Positions 1 through 7,070 are shown, counted from the stretch's first letter. The stretch is 8,085 nt of DNA from Pseudomonadota bacterium (GCA_021780975.1 JAJXXS010000011.1:1-8085), one strand, 5' to 3'. Program-made: numbers and translations. The notes: generated by a model not told the origin, from the letters alone.

Positions 1-586
1 CACCATTGGCCCGCGCCAACTGTATAGCTTCGGCGATCCCCTGCAAGGTGAGGCTCACGACGATCTGGTTGCAGGCTTTGACCACCTGCCCCGCGCCCCA
101 GCCGCCGACATGCACCACGTTGCTGCCCAGTACCCGCAACAGCGGCAACGCGCGATCAAAAACCTGCGCATCGCCTCCCACCATAATGCTAAGCGTCCCA
201 CCCTCCGCCCCCATCACCCCGCCAGACACAGGAGCGTCAAGAAAATCGGCCCCATGACGTTTGAATATTTCGCCCAGGCGACGCGCACCTGCTGGCGCAA
301 TTGTGCTCATGTCGACAGCCATCAGGCCGGCCGACATGCCATGGATGGCGCCCCTCACGCCGACCAGAACCTCTTCGACATCGGCCGTGTCGGCTACCAT
401 GGTGATAAGCGCTTCCACCTCCCCCGCGACTTCGGCGGGGCTGGCCTTGCCGACTGCGCCCAGAACCAGAAGCGGCTCAACCGTATCGTACCGGCGGCCC
501 CAGACGAAGAGCTGATGCCCTGCGGCAATGAGCCTTCTTGCCATCGGCCGGCCCATTAGGCCGGCACCTATGAATCCGATCCGCAT
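1..586 (-). CDS. NAD(P)-dependent beta-hydroxyacid dehydrogenase (3-hydroxyisobutyrate dehydrogenase / tartronate-semialdehyde reductase family), 3'-truncated by the window edge
   Basis: The reverse strand from the ATG at 586 reads open for 195 codons to the window edge; family members are about 290 residues, so the C-terminal third is missing. Translating by hand shows all N-terminal family signatures. The Rossmann glycine motif GFIGAGLMGRPMA is at residues 4-16, the substrate-binding DMSTIAP at 92-98, DAPVSGG at 117-123, and GAGQVVKACNQ at 164-174 with the catalytic lysine at K170. These enzymes oxidise or reduce beta-hydroxyacids such as 3-hydroxyisobutyrate, tartronate semialdehyde or 6-phosphogluconate-like substrates in the cytosol. 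After the second beta strand comes WGRR (29-32), and arginines there often favour NADP(H); that is an inference. A GGTGGAG ribosome site lies 7 bp upstream. It follows the AEC permease by 21 bp, so the two probably share a transcript. The substrate cannot be assigned from the fragment. Confidence 0.93.
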   Translation of the reverse strand, partial: MRIGFIGAGLMGRPMARRLIAAGHQLFVWGRRYDTVEPLLVLGAVGKASPAEVAGEVEALITMVADTADVEEVLVGVRGAIHGMSAGLMAVDMSTIAPAGARRLGEIFKRHGADFLDAPVSGGVMGAEGGTLSIMVGGDAQVFDRALPLLRVLGSNVVHVGGWGAGQVVKACNQIVVSLTLQGIAEAIQLARANG

Positions 587-593
587 CGCCAAA

Positions 594-600
594 CTCCACC
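594..600 (-). promoter_or_regulatory. Ribosome binding site of the beta-hydroxyacid dehydrogenase
   Basis: The minus strand reads GGTGGAG, seven bases before the ATG at 586. It lies in the 21-bp gap after the permease stop codon, fixes the dehydrogenase start and supports translation from a shared transcript. Confidence 0.7.
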
Positions 601-607
601 ACAAAAT

Positions 608-1558
608 TCACCGCAGGATGCTGATCCAGATAGGCAAAGTCAACAACGAAAGCAACGTCGAGATGCCGAGGGTCAACGCCGCCAGAGCCACATCCAGCTT
701 GAAGACGTCAGCCAGCACGACGCTGAGCACCATGGTGGGTACCGCCGCCTCGAGCACCGCTGCAGTGGCAGGAGCGCTCCCTGGCACCGCAGTGAGGTAA
801 ACGAGCCCAAGCGCGATGAGCGGCATCAAGACCAGCTTTACCAGCGTCACCAGCCACACCACGCGTGGCGCGCGCAGACTGCCCCAAGGCACCGCCAGGC
901 CGACCACCATGAGCATGAGCGGCACCGTGGGCGCCCCCACCAAGCGTGCTGCTCGCACCAAGGGCGCCACTGGCAGATGTGCCCCGTTGCATGCCGCAGC
1001 AATCACAAACGCCCATATCGGTGGCAGACGCAGCAACGTCTTCCAATAGCCCCGCCCTTCCTCGCGATGATGGCTGCCAAGCCGGGTGGCCGCCCATACC
1101 CCCAGGGTCCAGACCAGAGGACTGGTGGCAAGATTGTCTGCGAACAGTGGATAGCGATCGCCGGTCGGACCATAGAGAAACGACATCAGCGGCAGTCCAA
1201 AATACAAGACGTTGCCGAACATGCCCGCAAGCAGCAGGGCAGCCCGCGAGGTATCGGCAAGAGAACGCCCCATCGGACTCACAAACAGGAGCAGGTAAAG
1301 CACGCCACCGCCTGCCAGCGTCGCAAGGCCGACGATCAACGGCACCTGTAAGAGAGAGCGATCAACGGGCGTAACGGCAACGACCGAGAACACCAGAGCA
1401 GGAGCAAAAAGATTTATGACCAGACGGCCCAGTTCCCCACGCAGGGTTTCTGCCGCAGTTCTGCCGCGCAGGTGCTTCCATACCCCTCCCGCGGCGACAA
1501 GAAGCGCTATCGGCAAAATGACGTTGAGGTAAAAGCTCGCGAGTTCACCAAGAGACAT
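608..1558 (-). CDS. AEC (auxin efflux carrier) family permease
   Basis: This is a very hydrophobic 316-residue protein with about ten predicted membrane segments (roughly 9-27, 41-62, 72-94, 104-128, 145-160, 178-193, 208-225, 233-258, 265-284 and 289-313). It has the family's two-half layout around a short charged central loop (160-173, GSHHREEGRG). Characteristic stretches are GNVLYFGLPL (115-124), LRLPPIWAFVIA (176-187), and the C-terminal AAVPTMVLSVVLADVFKLD followed by a serine-rich TLLSLLTLPIW helix. Bacterial AEC members include malonate, malate or other carboxylate transporters, so a small organic acid is the likely cargo. Linkage to a beta-hydroxyacid dehydrogenase 21 bp downstream supports that. 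An in-frame TGA lies 18 bp before the ATG, so this is the first possible start. No Shine-Dalgarno sequence is visible before it. The specific substrate and direction of transport are unknown. Confidence 0.9.
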   Translation of the reverse strand: MSLGELASFYLNVILPIALLVAAGGVWKHLRGRTAAETLRGELGRLVINLFAPALVFSVVAVTPVDRSLLQVPLIVGLATLAGGGVLYLLLFVSPMGRSLADTSRAALLLAGMFGNVLYFGLPLMSFLYGPTGDRYPLFADNLATSPLVWTLGVWAATRLGSHHREEGRGYWKTLLRLPPIWAFVIAAACNGAHLPVAPLVRAARLVGAPTVPLMLMVVGLAVPWGSLRAPRVVWLVTLVKLVLMPLIALGLVYLTAVPGSAPATAAVLEAAVPTMVLSVVLADVFKLDVALAALTLGISTLLSLLTLPIWISILR

Positions 1559-1700
1559 GGGCTGGGGTAGATGTCAGACGGCGCGCCGCACTGCCGAGGG
1601 CCGGCTGCGCCGCGGCCCTGCACCAGCACCTTGGCCCACGACCCGCCTCACATCGGTTTCAGCTTCGGTCTGCGCAGGAGCACAACCGTACGCACGTGCC
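1559..1700. other. GC-rich intergenic spacer between pbpG and the AEC permease
   Basis: These 142 bp hold no credible gene. They contain the palindrome CGGCGCGCCG (1579-1588) and an inverted repeat (1597-1619). There is no obvious sigma70 promoter and no T-run, so I cannot tell whether the pbpG transcript continues into the permease. Confidence 0.6.
1597..1619. repeat. 7-bp inverted repeat, potential hairpin
   Basis: AGGGCCG at 1597-1603 is perfectly complementary to CGGCCCT at 1613-1619, with a 9-base loop. No T-tract follows on either strand, so it does not qualify as an intrinsic terminator. It could be a Rho-dependent or mRNA-stabilising structure downstream of pbpG, or a chance product of high GC content. 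Confidence 0.4.
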
Positions 1701-2609
1701 TCAAGTGCGCTTGTTGAAATAACTCTCCACCCAGTCGCGCAGGTGATCGGCGTCACGCAGACGGTCCCAGTTGTTGGGGGCATCCAGCAGAACCATGACC
1801 ACATCGCGTTCGGCAATCCGTGTCTGCATCACAACGCAGTGCCCGGCTTCATTGATAAAACCGGTTTTCGAAAGCCCGATGTCCCAGTTATGCTCGCGCG
1901 TAAGCACATTAGTGTTGCGATATTGCACCGGAATGTAGGCCACATGGCGCCGGTGATGGCGCTTCTTCAGCACCACCCGGCGCGTGCCCATGTCATAGTA
2001 TCCTTGCGAAGCGACCTTGCGGATCTCCGGGTAATGCTCGTAGGCATAGTTCACCATCTTTGCGAGATCGGCGGCCGTTGAGACGTTCTCCGGATTGAGG
2101 CCGGTGGGATCGACAAAATGCGTATGCATCATGCCCAGCGCACGCGCCTTCTGGTTCATGGCGGCCACAAACGCTGCCTTGCCTCCTTCCAGGGTGGTGC
2201 GCCCCAACGCAGATGCCGCGCGGTTTTCCGATGCCACCAAGGCCATATTGAGCATCTGCTTGCGGGTAAGGGAAGTCCCGACGGGCAGGTGGGAACTGCT
2301 GTGCTTGAGACGGTCTACGTCCGCCTCCGTCACTTTGATGCGGTCGCTCATATCAGGGTGCTGATCAAGGAAGACCATCGCCGTCATGAGTTTGGTGATC
2401 GAGGCGATGGGGGTCTCCATCTCGGCATTCTTGGCAAACAAAATCTGGCCCGTGTTTTGATCGAACACCATGCTGGCCATAGAACTCAGGCGCAGTTCGT
2501 CTTGGGGGGTATAGCTCACCGGGATCGGGTGGGCGGAAAATTCCCGCGCCTGGACAGGAAAAGCTAATACCGATGCGAGACCGATCATCAGTAATGCAAC
2601 GCGCGACAT
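1701..2609 (-). CDS. pbpG: D-alanyl-D-alanine endopeptidase, PBP7 / PbpG type
   Basis: This 302-residue serine peptidase belongs to the S11 / low-molecular-weight penicillin-binding protein family. Enzymes of the PBP7 type cleave D-Ala-meso-DAP cross-links in periplasmic peptidoglycan. All three active-site motifs are present: SITK (S70 nucleophile, K73), SEN (127-129) and KTG (248-250). The N-terminus MSRVALLMIGLASVLAFPVQA is a classic signal peptide with a cleavage site after the VQA at 19-21. The block YRNTNVLTREHNWDIGLSKTG closely resembles E. coli PBP7, as does the following INEAGHCVVMQT. A start 12 codons further upstream (2645) is possible, but the ATG at 2609 has an AAGGGAG ribosome site seven bases upstream and leads directly into the signal peptide. 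An unusually basic, histidine-rich stretch (KKRHHRRH, 215-222) lies between the second and third motifs. It is transcribed divergently from the histidine kinase gene. Confidence 0.93.
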   Translation of the reverse strand: MSRVALLMIGLASVLAFPVQAREFSAHPIPVSYTPQDELRLSSMASMVFDQNTGQILFAKNAEMETPIASITKLMTAMVFLDQHPDMSDRIKVTEADVDRLKHSSSHLPVGTSLTRKQMLNMALVASENRAASALGRTTLEGGKAAFVAAMNQKARALGMMHTHFVDPTGLNPENVSTAADLAKMVNYAYEHYPEIRKVASQGYYDMGTRRVVLKKRHHRRHVAYIPVQYRNTNVLTREHNWDIGLSKTGFINEAGHCVVMQTRIAERDVVMVLLDAPNNWDRLRDADHLRDWVESYFNKRT

Positions 2610-2616
2610 GACAAAA

Positions 2617-2623
2617 CTCCCTT
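2617..2623 (-). promoter_or_regulatory. Ribosome binding site fixing the pbpG start
   Basis: The minus strand reads AAGGGAG, seven bases before the ATG at 2609. This decides the start at 2609 rather than the in-frame ATG at 2645, which would add 12 residues in front of the signal peptide. Confidence 0.8.
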
Positions 2624-2715
2624 GATGATGGCTTAAATGCAACAAGTCCTTCAGCGACCAAAAACGGGCTAACTTGAAAGCTCACCCCCAATTAACGCAC
2701 GAATCGGCAGATTTG

Positions 2716-2744
2716 TTGACTCTAGACAAAATTCATTTTATATA
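2716..2744 (+). promoter_or_regulatory. Sigma70-like promoter for the histidine kinase gene
   Basis: TTGACT (2716-2721) and TATATA (2739-2744) are separated by exactly 17 bp, close to the -35/-10 consensus in an AT-rich stretch between divergent genes. The expected transcription start, about seven bases after the -10, falls at about 2751, one base before the ATG at 2752. The -35 overlaps an imperfect dyad, TTTGT (2712-2716) / ACAAA (2726-2730), that could be an operator. I could not define a matching promoter for pbpG on the other strand. Confidence 0.6.
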
Positions 2745-2751
2745 GAACAAC

Positions 2752-4716
2752 ATGGGAGAGATTTCAAACATTTCACTCAAGCAAAGCCCGCTAACCGGAA
2801 AAAAACTGCCGGCTGCCGCAGGCGTGCTGGCCGCCCTTGCCTCCCTGATCGACCGCACCGTCTTGCTGGAGGAGGAGGCGGCTACGCATTTTCGTCAGGA
2901 TCCGGCTCTGGCCTTGGCCCTGCTGGCGACTGCCAAACCGGGTGGTGCCACTCTGCATATGCAGGAGCTGCTACAGCGATTGGGGACACGGCTTGTCGCC
3001 TTGAGCGTCCTCGCCACACCGCGGGTCCCCATTCACCTCGCCCCCCTGCACCTGAACCTATGGCGCGACAGCCTGCGTGTTGCGCATCTGGCGCGCCAGC
3101 TAGCGGAAAGGGTGCATTATGCCGACCCAGAGGCAGCCTGGTTTGCCGGCCTATTTCACAACCTACCTGAATTCGCCGCCCTCGCCGACGCCCCGATGCC
3201 AGGACTGGACGGGCTTGACGCCTACGGCTTCCTGGCGGATGCCGTGCGCCACTGTCGAGCGCCCCTGGCGCGGCTCAAATCAGCACACCCTCTGACGCGC
3301 CTCAACCAGGCTGCCACGGCCCTAGGAACCCGCGAAAACGGCTTCGACCATGTCGATGTGCGCGCCGCTTTGGCCAGCCTAGGCGTGGATGCGGGGGAAG
3401 GCGCCCGCCTGGTGCAAACTGCCGACTTCTACGTTCAGGACACTCTGCTGCGCTACGGGGCGGACGCCACCCCCACCGGCGCTGTTCCTGCGGCCCGCGA
3501 CGAACTGCTCGAAATATACGCGCGGCAGTCGATGGCCGCCCAAACGCGCCACCTATTCGACGAGGCCAGCGACGAAAATGCCGCCCTCGAAGCTCTGACA
3601 CGGGTGATGATGTCGGCGCTGGGCACCAACAAGCTGGCGTTGCTGAGGGCGAACCAGGCAGCCGGCACGTTTGAAATATTGCCCAAGCTGGCGCCGCCAT
3701 CGCTGGCACAGCTTCCGCTCCGTCTGGACGACGCACAGAGCTTTCTTTGCCGTGCTTCCGACGGCGAGGCCGCGTACTGGTCACAGGAACAGACGGAAGA
3801 ATTTCCCGTCGGCGATGCGCAATTCGCGCGTCTGCTGAACGCGCAAAGCATGCTCGCCATTTTCGTTCCGGGATCTCCCTCCCATGTCCTGGTCGCCGGG
3901 GACCCGGCCGCCGGCTGGCAAACCGACGCCGGTTGGAGCGTATTTCTGACTGAGTGGTCGCATAGCCTAGCCGGGCAGGTAGCGGCGGCGGACAGCCAGA
4001 CCGTTCCCTTCGAGCAGGTGCGCCACGTCGTGCACGAAGTGGCCAATCCACTCACCATCATGCGCAACTACGTCAATCTGCTGTCCAGCCGCCTCGGCAA
4101 CGACGCCTCCGCACAGCGTGATTTGAAAATCATCAGCGATGAAATCGAGCGCGCTACCACCATATTGCGCAGCCTGTCGCCCGCCCCCCCGGCGACGCAA
4201 ACGTCCATCCAGAACGAAAGCCAGGAACCCGTAGCCATCAACCAAACCGTTTCCGAAATTGTGCGCATGGCGCTGGGCACGCTGTTCGCGCCGAATCGCA
4301 TCAACGTGCAAATCGACCTCGACCCGAGCATTCCCCCTTTGCACCTGAACCGCGACAAGCTCAAGCAGATTTTGCTCAACCTCACGAAAAATGCGGTCGA
4401 GGCAATGCCGCAGGGAGGGCGCCTCATCTTCAGCACGCGTCTAGAGGTAGGCGACAATGACTCGCGTGTCGCGATACATGTCCAGGACAGCGGACCCGGA
4501 CTGCCAGAAGCAGTCCAGGCTAGGCTGTTTGAGCCACAGCCCTCGACCAAAGGAAGCGAACATGCCGGCCTGGGGCTTGCCATCAGCCGCAGTCTGGCAC
4601 GCGCCCTGGAGGGCGACATCCAGTGCCAGAGCAGCCCGGCTGGCACCGTGTTCACCATCCTGCTGCCGGCTGGCGGGCAGCTTTTTGTGCCCGGCAAGAC
4701 AGCCGTTCCGGGATGA
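2752..4716 (+). CDS. Cytosolic hybrid-input sensor histidine kinase: HDOD-like, GAF-like, HisKA, HATPase
   Basis: The 654-residue protein has no signal peptide or convincing membrane segment, so it should sense a cytosolic signal. Residues about 18-260 look like a divergent HDOD domain: an LP start, the DP-containing block QDPALALALLATAKP, a LLQRLGTRLVALSVLAT helix, and the AAWFAGLFHNLPE stretch (128-140) where HDOD proteins have a GLLHDIG-like turn. Residues about 265-415 resemble a weak GAF domain. The kinase core is complete. The phospho-acceptor is H428 in HEVANPLTIM, which also carries the HExxN pattern linked to phosphatase activity. The N-box is LLNLTKNAVEAM (541-552), G1 is DSGPGL (579-584), the F-box is LFEPQPSTK and G2 is GLGLAIS (606-612). 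The kinase probably phosphorylates the REC domain of the gene 54 bp downstream. No Shine-Dalgarno sequence precedes the ATG, so translation may be leaderless or the true start may be slightly downstream. The HDOD and GAF calls are weaker than the kinase call. Confidence 0.88.
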   Translation: MGEISNISLKQSPLTGKKLPAAAGVLAALASLIDRTVLLEEEAATHFRQDPALALALLATAKPGGATLHMQELLQRLGTRLVALSVLATPRVPIHLAPLHLNLWRDSLRVAHLARQLAERVHYADPEAAWFAGLFHNLPEFAALADAPMPGLDGLDAYGFLADAVRHCRAPLARLKSAHPLTRLNQAATALGTRENGFDHVDVRAALASLGVDAGEGARLVQTADFYVQDTLLRYGADATPTGAVPAARDELLEIYARQSMAAQTRHLFDEASDENAALEALTRVMMSALGTNKLALLRANQAAGTFEILPKLAPPSLAQLPLRLDDAQSFLCRASDGEAAYWSQEQTEEFPVGDAQFARLLNAQSMLAIFVPGSPSHVLVAGDPAAGWQTDAGWSVFLTEWSHSLAGQVAAADSQTVPFEQVRHVVHEVANPLTIMRNYVNLLSSRLGNDASAQRDLKIISDEIERATTILRSLSPAPPATQTSIQNESQEPVAINQTVSEIVRMALGTLFAPNRINVQIDLDPSIPPLHLNRDKLKQILLNLTKNAVEAMPQGGRLIFSTRLEVGDNDSRVAIHVQDSGPGLPEAVQARLFEPQPSTKGSEHAGLGLAISRSLARALEGDIQCQSSPAGTVFTILLPAGGQLFVPGKTAVPG

Positions 4717-4733
4717 GTCATGACCTCACATAA

Positions 4734-4749
4734 GGCCGCGCGCGCGGCC
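4734..4749. repeat. Perfect 16-bp GC palindrome between kinase and regulator genes
   Basis: GGCCGCGCGCGCGGCC is its own reverse complement and occupies the middle of the 54-bp gap between the kinase stop and the regulator start. It ends 12 bases before the ribosome site region. In RNA it would form a GC-only hairpin. No T-run follows, so it is not an intrinsic terminator. It may adjust read-through, mRNA stability or the relative translation of the two genes. Confidence 0.6.
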
Positions 4750-4756
4750 CACTACA

Positions 4757-4763
4757 AGCGGAG
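4757..4763 (+). promoter_or_regulatory. Ribosome binding site of the REC-PAS-GGDEF-EAL gene
   Basis: GCGGAGA lies seven bases before the ATG at 4771 and supports this start. It comes shortly after the GC palindrome, so folding of that element could affect access to the site. Confidence 0.6.
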
Positions 4764-4770
4764 AATCTAG

Positions 4771-6969
4771 ATGCTGGAGAACCTGCAAGGCGATCGCGGC
4801 GGCACGGAATTTGGCCAACTGTTTCCCCAGCCGCACGTGCTGCTGGTGGATGACGACCCTTTGATCCTGGAGGGACTCACCCGCCTGCTGGAAGGACGCA
4901 GCTATGACATCGTCACCGCCCAGGGTGGACGCGAAGCACTTGCTGCCATCGGGCGGCGCCAGTTCGACATCATCCTTCTGGACCTCGCGATGCCAGACGT
5001 GGACGGTGCCGGCGTGCTGGCGTTTCTCAATGAACGCCAAGTGGACACGCCGGTGATTGTCGTTTCCGGCAACACTTCCATCGATACGGCCATCGATGCG
5101 CTGCGCAGCGGCGCCACCGATTTCGTGCGCAAGCCGTACGAGCCGGAGGAACTGCTGAGACGCATCGACCACACGCTCACCCGGCGGCGCCTGGAAAAGG
5201 AAAATGGCTTCATCCTGCAACGCCTGCAGCAATCGGAAAAGTGGCACCGCTTTCTGGTCAACAGTTCGCCGGATTTCATCTACACCCTGGATGCCGAGGG
5301 GCGCTTCACCTTCCTAAACGATCGCGTCGCGGATCTGCTTGGCTGGGACAAGGACGATCTTCTGGGCCAGCCCTATACCACGCTGATCCACGAGGAAGAC
5401 CTGGCCCGCGCCACACACATCTTCAACGAGAGGCGCACCAATGCGCGCCAGCAGAAGCAGATTGAATTGCGCCTCAAGTGCAACCCGGGGCAGCGCCGTC
5501 CGCGCGCCATGAATGCGCGCTATCGCACGTTCGAGCTGAAAGCCACGGGCATGTATGAGGACAGCGGCAACCGCTTCGAGACCCGTTTCATCGGCAGCTA
5601 CGGCGTAGCCAAGGACATTTCTGAGCGCAAGCAGGCCGAGGAGATGATCCACTACCAGACCTATCACGACCTGCTCACCGGGCTACCCAATCGGGCACTC
5701 TTCCGCGACCACCTCGGCCTCGCTCTGGCGCAGAGCAAACACAACGGCCACAATCTCGCGGTATTGATCCTCGACCTCGATCATTTCAAGGTCATCAACG
5801 ACTCTCTCGGCCACGGGTCCGGTGATGAGTTGCTGCTCAATGTTGGCGCCCGCCTACGCGGGTGCCTGCGCGAGGGCGACACGCTCGCGCGCCTGGGCGG
5901 GGATGAATTCGCGGTGCTGCTGCCCGCTCTGCCGACGCGCAATGACATAGAACATATCGGGCGAAAAATCATAAACTCCCTCAGCCGCCCCATGCAGATC
6001 CGCGATCAGGAGGTTTACGTATCGGTCAGCATCGGCGCCTCTACAGCGCCGGAGGACAGCGACATGGTGGACACCCTGATCCGTCAAGCGGAAATCGCCA
6101 TGTATCAGGCCAAGACTGAGGGCAGAAGCCGCCTGCAATTCTGGGAGGCGGGCATGCAGGCCCCCTATTCGGCGCGCATCCAATTGGAAGCGGAATTGCG
6201 GCGCGCCCTCGCACGCAATGAATTCGTACTTTTCTTCCAGCCGCTCATCGACTGCGCCCATCTGCGCATCACCGGATTCGAGGTGCTGCTGCGCTGGTGG
6301 CACCCGGAACGGGGGCTGCTCACACCCGCCGATTTCATTTCCGTCGCCGAGGATACCGGCGTCATCGTGCCAATCGGCGAATGGGTGCTGCGACAAGCTT
6401 CGGAACAACTGGCCGAATGGAAGAAGGCGGGCCTGCCGGCTGTGCGGCTCTCGGTCAACATCTCCGCCAGGCAGTTGGAAAGCGCCGATTTCGTCGAGAG
6501 CGTGTTGCGTTCGGTCGAGTTTCACGCCCTGGATTGCCAGTGCCTGGAACTGGAAATCACGGAATCGCTGCTTATGCGCGACATGGAGAGCAACGCGGTG
6601 AAACTCTCCCGCCTCGCCGCGCAAGGCGTGCAAATCGCGATCGACGATTTTGGCACCGGCTACAGCTCCTTCAAATATCTGTCCAAGTTTCCCATCCACA
6701 CCCTGAAAATCGACCAATCCTTTGTGCAGGAACTTGGCCCCGACCGCCCCTCCCCTATCGTCAGCGCCATCGTCGGCATGGGGCAGGGACTCAGGCTCAA
6801 TGTCGTCGCAGAGGGCGTGGAAACCTTGGCGCAGCAGGAAGCCCTCACGGCCATGCGCTGCTCGGAGATGCAGGGGTTTCTTTTCAGCACCCCCATCCCC
6901 AACTGGGAGGCCACCCGCTTGCTTAAGAGGGGGGACGAACCCCTTGACGCCCTGGGGGCTATCGCCTGA
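4771..6969 (+). CDS. Response regulator with REC-PAS-GGDEF-EAL domains (cyclic-di-GMP turnover)
   Basis: This 732-residue cytosolic protein has four domains. REC (about 21-138) carries the acidic pocket D27-D29, phospho-acceptor D71 in DLAMPDVDG, S99 and K121. A charged helix (138-158) leads to a PAS domain (about 158-287; NSSPDFIYTLDAEGRFTFLN, ending KDISERKQ). GGDEF (about 295-455) has DLDHFK (335-340), an intact GGDEF motif (376-380) and an I-site RxxD (R367-D370) exactly five residues before it. That implies active diguanylate cyclase with product inhibition. EAL (about 470-720) reads EVL (504-506) instead of EAL but keeps the metal and catalytic residues: N563, E595/E598 in EITE, DDFGTG (625-630), K646, E681 and E684 in EGVET, and QGF (701-703). 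Phosphodiesterase activity is therefore plausible too. Phosphorylation by the upstream kinase probably sets the balance. Which activity dominates in vivo is not readable from sequence. Confidence 0.95.
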   Translation: MLENLQGDRGGTEFGQLFPQPHVLLVDDDPLILEGLTRLLEGRSYDIVTAQGGREALAAIGRRQFDIILLDLAMPDVDGAGVLAFLNERQVDTPVIVVSGNTSIDTAIDALRSGATDFVRKPYEPEELLRRIDHTLTRRRLEKENGFILQRLQQSEKWHRFLVNSSPDFIYTLDAEGRFTFLNDRVADLLGWDKDDLLGQPYTTLIHEEDLARATHIFNERRTNARQQKQIELRLKCNPGQRRPRAMNARYRTFELKATGMYEDSGNRFETRFIGSYGVAKDISERKQAEEMIHYQTYHDLLTGLPNRALFRDHLGLALAQSKHNGHNLAVLILDLDHFKVINDSLGHGSGDELLLNVGARLRGCLREGDTLARLGGDEFAVLLPALPTRNDIEHIGRKIINSLSRPMQIRDQEVYVSVSIGASTAPEDSDMVDTLIRQAEIAMYQAKTEGRSRLQFWEAGMQAPYSARIQLEAELRRALARNEFVLFFQPLIDCAHLRITGFEVLLRWWHPERGLLTPADFISVAEDTGVIVPIGEWVLRQASEQLAEWKKAGLPAVRLSVNISARQLESADFVESVLRSVEFHALDCQCLELEITESLLMRDMESNAVKLSRLAAQGVQIAIDDFGTGYSSFKYLSKFPIHTLKIDQSFVQELGPDRPSPIVSAIVGMGQGLRLNVVAEGVETLAQQEALTAMRCSEMQGFLFSTPIPNWEATRLLKRGDEPLDALGAIA

Positions 6970-7042
6970 CGGCCCCAGACATACGCATTCCTCAACTGGG
7001 TCCGCTCGCCACGGGACGAATTTCAGGAGCAACAAGATTTTT

Positions 7043-7070
7043 TTGCCTTAATTTAAGATAAAGATATTCT
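7043..7070 (+). promoter_or_regulatory. Candidate sigma70-like promoter upstream of cydA
   Basis: TTGCCT (7043-7048) and TATTCT (7065-7070) are spaced 16 bp apart in the AT-rich core. This would give a long leader of about 140 bases. A second, weaker candidate nearer the gene is TTGGCG (7156-7161) with TAAGTT (7180-7185), spaced 18 bp. Neither can be chosen over the other from sequence alone. Confidence 0.4.

Noticed and set aside
110..559. Plus-strand open frames at the left edge
   Set aside because: The minus strand here encodes a dehydrogenase with all expected motifs over 195 codons, so the plus-strand frames are shadows.
1557..2081. Plus-strand open frame of 174 codons across the pbpG 3' end and spacer
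   Set aside because: It overlaps the KTG-containing part of pbpG on the opposite strand and shows no domain or ribosome site.
3148..3174. GLFHNLPE stretch as a catalytic HD phosphohydrolase motif in the kinase
   Set aside because: The metal-binding HD pair is absent (HN instead), so phosphohydrolase activity is unlikely. The region fits a non-catalytic HDOD-like domain better.
3302..4051. Open frame of 249 codons on the minus strand inside the histidine kinase gene
   Set aside because: Its arginine- and proline-rich composition is typical of a shadow frame, and the plus strand encodes the kinase without interruption.
5854..7035. Long open frame (393 codons) on the minus strand opposite the GGDEF-EAL region
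   Set aside because: It is exactly antisense to an unmistakable multi-domain gene and shows no recognisable domain. Long antisense frames are expected from GC-rich codon bias.
6928..7044. Possible intrinsic terminator after the REC-PAS-GGDEF-EAL gene
   Set aside because: The AGGGG/CCCCT hairpin (6928-6944) lies inside the coding end and has no T-run. The T7 run (7038-7044) is preceded only by a poor, distant stem. The parts do not form a convincing terminator.
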